Made by a program: the position numbers and the translations under genes. The notes below the pieces were generated by a model. It was not told where the DNA came from. It ran no database searches and worked only from the letters and a program-made list of their open reading frames with translations. 64,000 nucleotides of DNA from Shewanella sp. NFH-SH190041 (lineage in GTDB: Bacteria; Pseudomonadota; Gammaproteobacteria; Enterobacterales; Shewanellaceae), in NCBI RefSeq assembly GCF_024363255.1, contig NZ_AP026070.1, positions 1,426,001-1,490,000 on the forward strand, read 5' to 3'. Positions 26,117 to 34,615 of this stretch are shown here, piece after piece. Each line of letters starts with the position of its first letter. Position 1 is the first letter of the stretch.

Positions 26117-26935
26117 ATGGCGATTACAGTAAATACTAACGTGACGTCACTGAAGGCGCAGAAGAATCTGACCATGTCGAATAATCATTTGGCAACCTCT
26201 ATGGAGCGTCTGTCCAGTGGTTTAAGAATTAACAGTGCTAAGGATGATGTTGCTGGTCTGTCAATTTCTAACCGTCTTAACAGTCAGGTGCGGGGGTTGG
26301 AAGTTGGCATGCGAAATGCCAATGATGCGATCTCTATCGCGCAGATTTCTGAAGGGGCGATGCAGGAACAGACCAGTATGTTGCAGCGGATGCGGGATTT
26401 GGCGGTGCAGGCCGAAAATGGCTCTAATAGCAGCGCGGATCTCTCAGCATTGAAAGCTGAGATGGATCAGTTGGCGCTAGAGATTACTGCTATTGGGAAT
26501 ACCACCGCATTTGGTAACACCAAATTGCTTAATGGTGATTTTGCCTCCGGTAAACAATTTCAGGTGGGGCACCAGGAAGGTGAAGATGTCACCATTACCG
26601 TTGCAAAAACTGACTCAAGTGCATTAGCCGTGAATACGCTAGATATTACTGGAGCATCAGGCCGTAACACAGCTATTGCTGCCATTGATAACGCGATTAA
26701 GACAATTGATACCCAGCGAGCAGCGCTTGGTGCCATGCAGAATCGTCTTGGTCACAACATCAGCAATAGTGCTAATACCCAAGCTAATGTTGCTGATGCT
26801 AAGAGCCGGATTGTGGATGTGGACTTTGCCAAAGAGACCTCGGCAATGACTAAGATGCAGGTACTGCAACAGACGGGTTCAGCCATGTTAGCCCAGGCTA
26901 ATCAGTTGCCTCAGATTGCTTTGTCACTGCTGTAA
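26117..26935 (+). CDS. flaB: Flagellin, second of two (FlaB-like)
   Basis: A 272-aa flagellin nearly the same length as the first and alike over its whole length: [36 protein letters not shown], and a final [12 protein letters not shown]. It differs mainly in the Ser/Thr/Asp-rich centre. In related Shewanella the FliA-dependent flagellin makes most of the filament while the other sits near the base. Its own sigma-28 promoter fits it being that major subunit here. A GAGGA ribosome site precedes the ATG. Confidence 0.93.
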   Translation: MAITVNTNVTSLKAQKNLTMSNNHLATSMERLSSGLRINSAKDDVAGLSISNRLNSQVRGLEVGMRNANDAISIAQISEGAMQEQTSMLQRMRDLAVQAENGSNSSADLSALKAEMDQLALEITAIGNTTAFGNTKLLNGDFASGKQFQVGHQEGEDVTITVAKTDSSALAVNTLDITGASGRNTAIAAIDNAIKTIDTQRAALGAMQNRLGHNISNSANTQANVADAKSRIVDVDFAKETSAMTKMQVLQQTGSAMLAQANQLPQIALSLL

Positions 26936-27047
26936 TGGTTCATACCGGAATATTGCCGGCTGATGGACGCTGACATGTTATGTCACACAATCAGCATGGC
27001 AATCTGGTGATGAGTACAATCATAACCGGTTGAGGTGAAAAACAGTT

Positions 27048-27431
27048 ATGGATATGAATGTGACGGCATCTTCCGCAGTGGTGAAACTGGACTTGAATAA
27101 CGCCAGTCATAAAAGTGGCGCGGAACGAAACAGTGAGCTAGCAAAAAATCAGTTGATTAACGCACCTGAAGAGGCAAAAGAAGCCCCTGAAACAGAGCGG
27201 CAGCCAACACCAGAGAAAATGCAGGAGTTGGCTTCCAAGATGTCAGATATGATGTCGATGATGCGCAAGGGATTGGCTTTTCGGGTGGATGATACATCAG
27301 GAAAATCCGTTGTTAGCGTGATGGATGTCGAGTCTGGTGAGCTTATTCGTCAGATCCCCAGTGAAGAGGCGCTTGAGTTAGCGACCAAGCTAACCGAAGT
27401 CACTGGGCTGCTGATGAAAACAGAAGCCTGA
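27048..27431 (+). CDS. flaG: Flagellar protein FlaG
   Basis: A 127-aa FlaG-family protein. The N-terminal 65 residues are polar and Glu-rich, the C-terminal domain reads LAFRVDDTSGKSVVSVMDVESGELIRQIP, the FlaG beta-hairpin signature. Its exact role is unsettled; loss changes filament length in some polar-flagellated bacteria. It lies between flagellin genes and the filament cap gene fliD, 17 nt before it. No clear sigma-28 or sigma-54 site was seen in the 112 nt upstream. Confidence 0.9.
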   Translation: MDMNVTASSAVVKLDLNNASHKSGAERNSELAKNQLINAPEEAKEAPETERQPTPEKMQELASKMSDMMSMMRKGLAFRVDDTSGKSVVSVMDVESGELIRQIPSEEALELATKLTEVTGLLMKTEA

Positions 27432-27448
27432 CAATTACTGAGGTTGAT

Positions 27449-28810
27449 ATGGCACTAACGGCAACAGGCATTGGCTCCGGTCTTGATATTACCAACATTG
27501 TGAATGTGTTGGTGGATGCTGAAAAACTGCCTAAAGAGGCGGCGTTTAATAAGGCCGAAGACAGTATTAAGGCCAAAGTCTCTGCCATTGGCTCGTTAAA
27601 AAGTGACCTATCAGCTTTTCAGACTGCACTGGCTAAGCTGGCTGATGGTACTGGATTGGAATCCCGTAAAGTGGAAACGGGGGATAGTCAGTATTTCACC
27701 GCTACGGCAGATAAAAAAGCGCAGTCGGGTACCTACAATATCCAAGTGACACAGTTGGCCCAAGCTCATAAAGTGGCCGGCAGTGCTGTTGCGGATCAGA
27801 CGCTGGCGGTAGGGGAAGGGACACTGGCATTTACCGTGACAGGAAGCAGCTTTAATGTCGCAGTGGCTGGCACTGATAATCTCGTTGATATTGCAGCCAA
27901 AATTAATGAGGCACCTGATAATAGTGGCGTTACAGCTACTGTGATTACTAGTGATGCCGGCAGCCGTTTGGTATTCAGTGCGGATAATACTGGGGTGGAT
28001 AACCAGATTAGTGTGACCGCGACAGATACGACAGGTGCCGGACTTGGCAATATGTTCAATGGGGGGGCGTTAACCCAGTTAACTGCACCGGCCAATGCCA
28101 TTGTGTCTATCGATAATCAGCAGGTGACGTCTCAGAGCAATCGGGTCTCTGGTGCGATTACCGGGGTGACATTGGATTTAACACAAGCGGGTAGTAATCA
28201 GACCGGGATGCTGAAGATTAGCCGGGATACTGAGACGGTTAAAAACAATCTTACCGAGTTTGTTGATGCCTATAACAAGCTGATGACCTCGGTAGAAACG
28301 TTATCAGGTTATAAACCTGACAGTGACCGGCCATTGCAGGGAGATGCCATGGTAAGGTCATTAGCATCTCAAGTGCGCAATATGGTCAGCGATCGGGTTG
28401 ATCAAGCTGGTGGCGGCAGTATCGGCTTGTTTGATATTGGCATCAGCGTTGATCGCTTTGGCACTATGACGGTCAATAACAGCACCTTAGATACGGCGCT
28501 GGCAGATAATATGACTGGGGTAGAGCAGCTATTTTCTACTCCTGTGACGGGACTGGGCAATCGACTGGATGCGTTGGCTGAAGAGTATGTTAAAACCGGT
28601 GGTGTATTAGATAGCCGCGATTCTATTTTAAGCGGAGAGCAGCGACGGTTGGATGATCAAAAGTTAGTTTTTTCACGCAAAATGGAGCAGTTAGAAGCAA
28701 GATTGCTTAAACAATTCAATGCGATGGACTTGGTGGTGGCGAGCCTAAATCAACAAAGTACCGGCCTTGCTGAGCGGCTCAATTCTTTGCCTGGCGTATT
28801 GGGCCGGTGA
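27449..28810 (+). CDS. fliD: Filament cap protein FliD
   Basis: A 453-aa filament cap (hook-associated protein 2). N-terminus MALTATGIGSGLDITNIVN is the FliD signature (the GIGSGLD motif). The C-terminal coiled coil reads RLDDQKLVFSRKMEQLEARL and ends FNAMDLVVASLNQQSTGL. A pentamer sits at the filament tip and folds incoming flagellin. Followed by its probable chaperone, the FliT-like gene. Confidence 0.95.
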   Translation: MALTATGIGSGLDITNIVNVLVDAEKLPKEAAFNKAEDSIKAKVSAIGSLKSDLSAFQTALAKLADGTGLESRKVETGDSQYFTATADKKAQSGTYNIQVTQLAQAHKVAGSAVADQTLAVGEGTLAFTVTGSSFNVAVAGTDNLVDIAAKINEAPDNSGVTATVITSDAGSRLVFSADNTGVDNQISVTATDTTGAGLGNMFNGGALTQLTAPANAIVSIDNQQVTSQSNRVSGAITGVTLDLTQAGSNQTGMLKISRDTETVKNNLTEFVDAYNKLMTSVETLSGYKPDSDRPLQGDAMVRSLASQVRNMVSDRVDQAGGGSIGLFDIGISVDRFGTMTVNNSTLDTALADNMTGVEQLFSTPVTGLGNRLDALAEEYVKTGGVLDSRDSILSGEQRRLDDQKLVFSRKMEQLEARLLKQFNAMDLVVASLNQQSTGLAERLNSLPGVLGR

Positions 28811-28889
28811 GTTATCGGTATTGGCAGGCAACAGTTTGGCATATTTTTAAAGGATTATTCCGATTTATCTTTGTGTGGAGGCCATCAAT

Positions 28890-29276
28890 ATGTCTGCGAT
28901 GACTGAGCTTACTGAGACTATGTTAGGAGAGACTCAGCACGTTGAAATTAAGATTGAAGGCGGTTTTGCTCAGGCAGATAAATTGCTCGAGCTTGTTAAT
29001 CGATTAGCCGATTTACCGGCAGAAGATCCTTGTGCTGATGGTTTAGTTGAGGAGATTGCTGAGCTGATTGTACAGCGGCAAATGTTTATTGATTCCATTC
29101 TGGCAGATGATTGCGCCGGACAAAATGCTGAGCTTATTCGCGCATTATTGGATGAAACCCAGGCATTAACGTATCAGTGTCAACCATTACTGGCACACCG
29201 TCAGGCATTACTCCATCTCGGTCACAGGCATAAACAACAAGTCTCCATTTATAAAACCATAGATGCTAACAGGTAG
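28890..29276 (+). CDS. FliT-like export chaperone (FlaI type)
   Basis: A 128-aa, mainly alpha-helical, Leu-, Glu- and Gln-rich protein. The ATG at 28890 is preferred because GGAGG lies eight nucleotides upstream; a GTG at 28875 would include that ribosome site. Position between fliD and fliS is where FliT, or FlaI in Vibrio, is found: a chaperone for the FliD cap. Sequence similarity to enteric FliT is slight, so the assignment rests on size, composition and position. It ends 7 nt before fliS. Confidence 0.7.
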   Translation: MSAMTELTETMLGETQHVEIKIEGGFAQADKLLELVNRLADLPAEDPCADGLVEEIAELIVQRQMFIDSILADDCAGQNAELIRALLDETQALTYQCQPLLAHRQALLHLGHRHKQQVSIYKTIDANR

Positions 29277-29283
29277 GTACAAT

Positions 29284-29694
29284 ATGAGAGGATCACTGCG
29301 TTCATACCGCAAAGTATCACTGGACAGTGAAATTGCAATTGCTTCCCCCCATCGGATTATCCAGTTGATGTTTTCCGGTGCATTAGAACGATTGGCACAA
29401 AGCCGCTATGCCATTGAGCAGGGCGATGTTGTTAACAAGGGCATTTTTATCGGCAAGGCTATCGGCATAATCAACGGTTTGAATAATAGTTTAAACATGG
29501 AAGATGGCGGGGAAATCGCTATAAATCTCAATGCACTATATGATTTTTTGCTGCGTCGTATTTCAGAGGCGAATATGAATAATGATGCACGTGCCATTGA
29601 TGATGTGATGGATATTTTACGAACCTTAAAAGAAGGATGGGATGCCATTCCTGCCGATAAACATTATTTAACTACCCAAAATGAGGCAGTTTGA
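29284..29694 (+). CDS. fliS: Flagellin export chaperone FliS
   Basis: A 136-aa four-helix FliS, which binds the C-terminal end of flagellin and stops it polymerising in the cytoplasm. Start MRGSLRSYRKVSLDSEI at 29284 has AGGTAGG upstream. The family motif PHRIIQLMFSGALERLAQ and KAIGIINGLNNSLN are clear. Last gene of the flagellin/cap unit; a strong terminator follows. Confidence 0.95.
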   Translation: MRGSLRSYRKVSLDSEIAIASPHRIIQLMFSGALERLAQSRYAIEQGDVVNKGIFIGKAIGIINGLNNSLNMEDGGEIAINLNALYDFLLRRISEANMNNDARAIDDVMDILRTLKEGWDAIPADKHYLTTQNEAV

Positions 29695-29716
29695 TGCATC
29701 TTAGGCGCAAGGATTT

Positions 29717-29742
29717 AAAAGGCGCAGTTGTTGCGCCTTTTT
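29717..29742 (+). terminator. Rho-independent terminator after fliS
   Basis: AAAAGGCGCA, loop GTTG, then TGCGCCTTTTT: a GC-rich stem with a T run, separating fliS from the master regulator gene flrA. Confidence 0.92.
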
Positions 29743-29977
29743 GACATCTGACGGGTAATTGACACGGAATGTACAATAGCTTGGTTAAATTCAACTATCC
29801 TTAGTTAGGATTGCATAAAAATGCTCTGACACTTGCTTCCGGGGCCTTGATAATTCAATATGCCCACTGGTAAAAAACCAGAACAGGATGCATAACCTGA
29901 CTGTCTGGGGTGACAGAGTAAATAAAGATGACAATCAATGCTTTTTTACCCGATAACAACGCTTCACGGCCTACTGA

Positions 29978-31411
29978 ATGATGCACACAGAACAACGAAT
30001 TTTACTTGTCTCCAAGGCGTCAGAGCGTATTACTCGCTTGTCATGTATTTTTGAGTTTTTGGGTGAGGATTTTGAGATTATCCCACCTGAGACCCTAACT
30101 TCACATCTTGCCCATACCCGATTTCGGGCAGTGGTACTCTCTTTGGCGTTTATTGAGATGGAGCAGGCCAAATCACTGGCGGCTCAATATCCTTGGCAAC
30201 CCTTTTTAATTTTAGGGGAGCCTCACTCCGTACTCGCGGCCAATATTATTGGTCGTATTGATGAGCCATTTAATTATCCGCAATTAACCGAATTACTTCA
30301 TTTTTGTCAGGTGTTTGGTCAGGCCAAACGAGCAGATATCCCAACGAGTGGTAACCAGACTAAGTTATTTCGCAGTTTGGTTGGCCGCAGTCAAGGTATT
30401 GCCAATGTTCGCCATTTAATCAGCCAGGTTGCTAGCTCAGATGCTACCGTCTTAGTGCTTGGGCAGTCTGGTACCGGCAAAGAGGTCGTCGCTCGCAATA
30501 TTCATTATCTTTCTTCACGCCGGGAAGGCCCCTTTATTCCAGTTAACTGTGGCGCGATCCCCCCTGAGTTACTGGAAAGTGAGCTGTTTGGTCATGAAAA
30601 AGGTTCATTTACAGGAGCCATTAGTGCTCGTAAAGGCCGTTTTGAATTGGCTGAGGGTGGCACTTTATTTCTGGATGAAATTGGCGATATGCCATTGCAG
30701 ATGCAGGTGAAATTACTGCGAGTGTTGCAGGAGCGGGTCTTCGAGCGGGTGGGCGGCACCAAAACCTTGCAGGCAGATGTCCGCGTTGTCGCTGCGACGC
30801 ATCGGGATTTGGAGCAGATGATTGCGCAAAACCTGTTCCGGGAAGATCTGTATTACCGTTTGAATGTGTTTCCCATTGAAATGCCGTCATTATGTGAACG
30901 TAGTGAAGATATTCCTTTGCTGCTGCAAGAGTTGGTCAGCCGAGTCTATAACGAAGGGCGTGGCAAAGTGCGGTTTACCCAGCGTGCGATTGATTCTCTT
31001 AAAGAGCACCGTTGGACTGGCAATGTTCGTGAACTGTCTAACCTGATAGAGCGACTCAGTATTCTTTATCCGGGTGGCTTGGTCGATGTGAACGATCTGC
31101 CGATGAAATACCGACATATTGATGTACCGGAATATCAGGTGGAGATCAGTGAAGCGCAACAGGAACGAGATGCGCTGGCGGCCGTATTCAGTGATGAAAA
31201 TCCGGTAGAGTTACCTGAGGGGCGCTACCCCAATGAATTGCCTCCGGAAGGATTGAACCTGAAAGATTTGCTGGCGGAAATGGAGATAGACATGATCCGT
31301 CAAGCCCTAGAGCAGCAAGATAATGTGGTGGCTAGGGCGGCAGAAATGTTGGGGATCCGACGTACAACCCTAGTGGAGAAAATGCGTAAGTACGGGATGA
31401 GTAAAGAATAA
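29978..31411 (+). CDS. flrA: Flagellar master regulator FlrA (FleQ family, sigma-54 activator)
   Basis: A 477-aa NtrC-type activator at the top of the polar flagellar hierarchy. The N-terminal receiver-like domain (about 7-120) has lost its phosphoryl acceptor: the expected Asp position reads AVVLSLAFIEM. The AAA+ domain (about 140-375) carries Walker A GQSGTGKE, the sigma-54-contacting loop GSFTGA (Ser for the more common Ala) and Walker B GGTLFLDEIGDM. The Fis-type HTH is VVARAAEMLGIRRTTLVEKM. By analogy with FleQ, c-di-GMP would bind the AAA+ domain and repress activity. Its own promoter was not identified in the 283 nt upstream. Confidence 0.95.
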   Translation: MMHTEQRILLVSKASERITRLSCIFEFLGEDFEIIPPETLTSHLAHTRFRAVVLSLAFIEMEQAKSLAAQYPWQPFLILGEPHSVLAANIIGRIDEPFNYPQLTELLHFCQVFGQAKRADIPTSGNQTKLFRSLVGRSQGIANVRHLISQVASSDATVLVLGQSGTGKEVVARNIHYLSSRREGPFIPVNCGAIPPELLESELFGHEKGSFTGAISARKGRFELAEGGTLFLDEIGDMPLQMQVKLLRVLQERVFERVGGTKTLQADVRVVAATHRDLEQMIAQNLFREDLYYRLNVFPIEMPSLCERSEDIPLLLQELVSRVYNEGRGKVRFTQRAIDSLKEHRWTGNVRELSNLIERLSILYPGGLVDVNDLPMKYRHIDVPEYQVEISEAQQERDALAAVFSDENPVELPEGRYPNELPPEGLNLKDLLAEMEIDMIRQALEQQDNVVARAAEMLGIRRTTLVEKMRKYGMSKE

Positions 31412-31439
31412 ATCTGTCATAGCTAGCTTAACTAGTCAT

Positions 31440-31454
31440 TGGCACAGTCAATGC
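31440..31454 (+). promoter_or_regulatory. Sigma-54 promoter of flrBC
   Basis: TGGCACAGTCAATGC: perfect -24 box and ATGC in place of TTGC at -12, 32 nt before flrB. It would be activated by FlrA. Confidence 0.85.
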
Positions 31455-31485
31455 ATCACTCAGTTACAGGTATTTTTTTGACGAG

Positions 31486-32586
31486 GTGATGATGTTGGCA
31501 GAACCACTGCAATCACCGACCGGGGGCTATCTCCCCGGTTCGGTTTCCCATCGCGCCAATCAGGCGGCGACTCTTAGCTGCCAGGTTGATGACCTGCTTC
31601 AGGCGATGCCATCCGGTATTGTGCTTATCGATGAAACTGGCTTGGTGACCCATGCTAATCCTGTTGCCCTTGACTTGCTTGGCGAGCCTTTAACCGGTCA
31701 GCGCTGGCGCGATATTATTACCCGTGCTTTTGCGCCTCAGGATGATGATGGTCATGAGGTCTCACTGCAAAATGGGCGTCGAGTAAAATTGGCGATGACC
31801 CCATTAACGGCAAATCAAGGGCAGATGATTGTGTTAACGGATCTGACTGAGACGCGGTTACTGCAGAAAAATCTGGCCCATCTGCAACGTTTGTCAGCAT
31901 TGGGAAAAATGGTGGCATCTCTAGCACACCAGGTGCGCACCCCATTGTCTGCCGCGCTATTGTACGCATCAAACCTTGCCAGTCCGGCGTTATCTCAACA
32001 TGCCCGGGATAAATTTCAGCACAAATTAATTGATCGACTCAATGACCTAGAGCAACAGGTCAATGACATGCTATTGATGGCCAGAGGTCGTCAGGATGCG
32101 ATGGCTGAGCCATTAACCTTAGGGGATATTTGTACCCGGGTGCAGGAAAACTGTGAAGCCATACTTAATCGCCGTAACGTCGTATTAACCCTAGATAATA
32201 CCAGTCAGGGGTATTTGCTGGGCAATAGCTCTGCACTGAGCTCTGCGGTGGGCAATCTGGTGATAAATAGCCTGGAAGCCGGCGCTGATCAGATAGCGTT
32301 GGTGGGGCGGCAATCGGAAAATCAATTACAACTGTCGGTACGGGATAATGGCAGTGGTCTGTCAGCGCAATTACAGCAAAAAGTTCTCGAGCCTTTTTTT
32401 ACCACGAAATCTCAAGGGACTGGATTGGGGTTAGCTGTGGTGCAGTCTGTGGTGCACCAGCATGGCGGCAGTTTGACACTGAACTGTGAGGCTGATGTTG
32501 GTTGTGTTGTTACGGTAGCACTGCCGTGTCAGGGCGCCTATATGCCCTCTGAGGTGCAACACAGTGATTTGATGGAGGATGCATGA
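31486..32586 (+). CDS. flrB: Flagellar sensor histidine kinase FlrB
   Basis: A 366-aa cytoplasmic histidine kinase; no membrane segment is seen. A PAS domain (about 34-125) begins LLQAMPSGIVLIDETG. The phosphorylated His is in SLAHQVRTPLSAAL. ATPase motifs follow: N box LVINSLEAGAD, G1 VRDNGSGL, and GTGLGLAVVQSV. It phosphorylates FlrC, with which it overlaps by 4 nt (ATGA). Met1, 2 or 3 could be the true start. Confidence 0.94.
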   Translation: MMMLAEPLQSPTGGYLPGSVSHRANQAATLSCQVDDLLQAMPSGIVLIDETGLVTHANPVALDLLGEPLTGQRWRDIITRAFAPQDDDGHEVSLQNGRRVKLAMTPLTANQGQMIVLTDLTETRLLQKNLAHLQRLSALGKMVASLAHQVRTPLSAALLYASNLASPALSQHARDKFQHKLIDRLNDLEQQVNDMLLMARGRQDAMAEPLTLGDICTRVQENCEAILNRRNVVLTLDNTSQGYLLGNSSALSSAVGNLVINSLEAGADQIALVGRQSENQLQLSVRDNGSGLSAQLQQKVLEPFFTTKSQGTGLGLAVVQSVVHQHGGSLTLNCEADVGCVVTVALPCQGAYMPSEVQHSDLMEDA

Positions 32587-33932
32587 TGGCTGAAGCACGG
32601 ATTTTATTAGTAGAAGACGATAATGCTCTACGGGAAGCACTGCTTGATACGCTGCAATTGGCTCAGTATGAATGTATGCAGGTCAGCTGCGCTGAAGATG
32701 CGGTGGTGGCGCTGAAAAATGCCGCATTTGATATGGTGATAAGTGATGTGCAGATGCCGGGTATTGGTGGCATCGCGCTGCTGGAGCATATGCAACAGTA
32801 TTACCCCAAAATCCCAGTATTGCTGATGACCGCCTATGCCACGGTACATAAAGCGGTTAGTGCCATTAAACTCGGCGCGGTGGATTATCTTGCCAAACCC
32901 TTTGCTCCTGAAGTGCTGCTGAATCAGGTGAGCCGTTACCTGTTGCCGGTACAGGATACCTGTCAGCCTGTGGTGGCTGATGAAAAAAGTCAGGCTTTAT
33001 TGACGCTGGCTCAACGGGTTGCCAACTCGGACGCCTCTGTGATGATCACAGGTCCCAGTGGCAGTGGTAAAGAGGTACTGGCTCGTTTTATCCATCAGCA
33101 CAGTTGTCGAAATCAGGCTCCGTTTGTAGCCATTAATTGTGCTGCTATTCCGGAAAATATGCTCGAAGCAACCTTGTTTGGTTATGAAAAAGGAGCATTT
33201 ACCGGTGCTTACCAAGCCTGTCCGGGAAAATTTGAACAAGCTCAGGGGGGGACGCTGCTGCTAGATGAAATCTCGGAAATGGATTTAGCGTTACAGGCAA
33301 AATTATTGCGGGTACTGCAGGAGCGTGAAGTCGAGCGGCTGGGTGGGCGTAAAACCATCAAATTGGATGTGCGGGTTTTGGCTACCTCTAACAGGGACTT
33401 AAAAGCCATGGCGGAGGCGGGTAAATTCCGTGAGGATCTTTATTACCGTATCAATGTGTTTCCGTTGGCTTGGCCTGCATTACATCAGCGGCCTAAGGAT
33501 ATTTTACCTCTGGCAGAGTTTTTACTGCAGCGTCATGGTCATCATTCCGGCGTGACACCAGTACCACAGCTTGATGATACAGCCCGGCGCCGTTTACTGA
33601 GTCACAGGTGGCCGGGTAATGTGCGTGAGCTAGATAATGTGATGCATCGCGCCATGATTTTAGCTACAGCTGGGGTCATTACTGCTGATGATATTATCCT
33701 TGACTCAACTGCCGCGGGCATACCTAATGAACCAGAACAAAGCCAGATAATGGATGAGCCTGAAGGGCTGGGACGAGAGTTACAAGCTCAGGAGCATGTG
33801 ATTATTTTGGAAACTCTGGCTCAGTGTCAGGGGAGCCGTAAACTGGTGGCAGAAAAACTGGGAATAAGCGCTCGAACCCTGAGATATAAGATGGCTAAAA
33901 TGCGGGATATGGGGATTGCTATTCCCGGTTGA
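32583..33932 (+). CDS. flrC: Flagellar response regulator FlrC (sigma-54 activator)
   Basis: A 449-aa activator of rod, hook and flagellin-level genes. Receiver domain (1-125) with acidic pocket ILLVEDDNALRE, phospho-acceptor in MVISDVQMPG and Lys in DYLAKPF. AAA+ domain with GPSGSGKE, GAFTGA and LLLDEISEM. Fis-type HTH RKLVAEKLGISARTLRYKM. Unlike FlrA, the receiver is intact, consistent with control by FlrB. A terminator follows 80 nt after the stop. Confidence 0.95.
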   Translation: MMAEARILLVEDDNALREALLDTLQLAQYECMQVSCAEDAVVALKNAAFDMVISDVQMPGIGGIALLEHMQQYYPKIPVLLMTAYATVHKAVSAIKLGAVDYLAKPFAPEVLLNQVSRYLLPVQDTCQPVVADEKSQALLTLAQRVANSDASVMITGPSGSGKEVLARFIHQHSCRNQAPFVAINCAAIPENMLEATLFGYEKGAFTGAYQACPGKFEQAQGGTLLLDEISEMDLALQAKLLRVLQEREVERLGGRKTIKLDVRVLATSNRDLKAMAEAGKFREDLYYRINVFPLAWPALHQRPKDILPLAEFLLQRHGHHSGVTPVPQLDDTARRRLLSHRWPGNVRELDNVMHRAMILATAGVITADDIILDSTAAGIPNEPEQSQIMDEPEGLGRELQAQEHVIILETLAQCQGSRKLVAEKLGISARTLRYKMAKMRDMGIAIPG

Positions 33933-34010
33933 AGCTTGCTGGCGGGTATATCCTGCGAGATGGTTCGGGCTAATTAGCTTCTCTTCTCTGGTCTGAATAT
34001 TACTTCAACC

Positions 34011-34036
34011 AAACAGCAGCTTAGGGCTGCTGTTTT
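34011..34036 (+). terminator. Rho-independent terminator after flrC
   Basis: AACAGCAGC, loop TTAGG, GCTGCTGTT followed by TT; a perfect 9-bp stem. The surrounding 313 nt between flrC and fliE hold only this and the fliE promoter. Confidence 0.85.
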
Positions 34037-34174
34037 ACTGTTAACTCAAGTAGCCCGGTTTCTGCTCTGTTCGCTGTACTGTCACTAATTACGTGATAAA
34101 TCTTATTTTTATTCCTTCTGTTTATCTCTCTTCATTCGTCTTCATCTGCTATTTCCTCTGTCGGTGGCCGGGAG

Positions 34175-34189
34175 TGGCAGACTCTTTGC
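34175..34189 (+). promoter_or_regulatory. Sigma-54 promoter of fliEFGHIJ
   Basis: TGGCAGACTCTTTGC: one mismatch in the -24 box, perfect -12; 57 nt before fliE. Confidence 0.88.
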
Positions 34190-34245
34190 ATTGTTAAGCT
34201 TAAATGGCCTGTTATAGGTCAAGATTCTGACTACAGGAGGTTGCA

Positions 34246-34581
34246 ATGCAATTGGGAACGAATCCATTGCTGGCAGAGATGCAGGTGTTGAAAGGAGAAG
34301 TGGCTCCCAGTGCCGGTATTGCCGCGAATCCCATACAGCAGATCAATAATCACAGTGGTGAAGATTTCGGTGCCCTGTTAGCCCAAGCCGTTGGCCAAGT
34401 CAGCCAGTTGCAGTCTCACTCCGCGCAAATGGCGACTGCATTAGAGCTGGGGGATCCTACCGTGACATTATCCGATACCGTGATTGCGCGGGAAAAAGCC
34501 AGTGTTGCTTTTGAAGCCACAGTGCAGGTCCGCAATAAGCTGGTGGAAGCCTACAAAGAAATTATGAGTATGCCGGTATAA
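34246..34581 (+). CDS. fliE: MS-ring/rod adaptor FliE
   Basis: A 111-aa FliE, joining the MS ring to the proximal rod and first substrate of the export gate. Conserved C-terminal half: DTVIAREKASVAFEATVQVRNKLVEAYKEIM (read in pieces), ending in MPV. It opens the basal body operon and has a strong AGGAGG ribosome site. Confidence 0.96.
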   Translation: MQLGTNPLLAEMQVLKGEVAPSAGIAANPIQQINNHSGEDFGALLAQAVGQVSQLQSHSAQMATALELGDPTVTLSDTVIAREKASVAFEATVQVRNKLVEAYKEIMSMPV

Positions 34582-34615
34582 CTGGCTGTCATAACTGAGT
34601 TAACGGAGTAGCACG

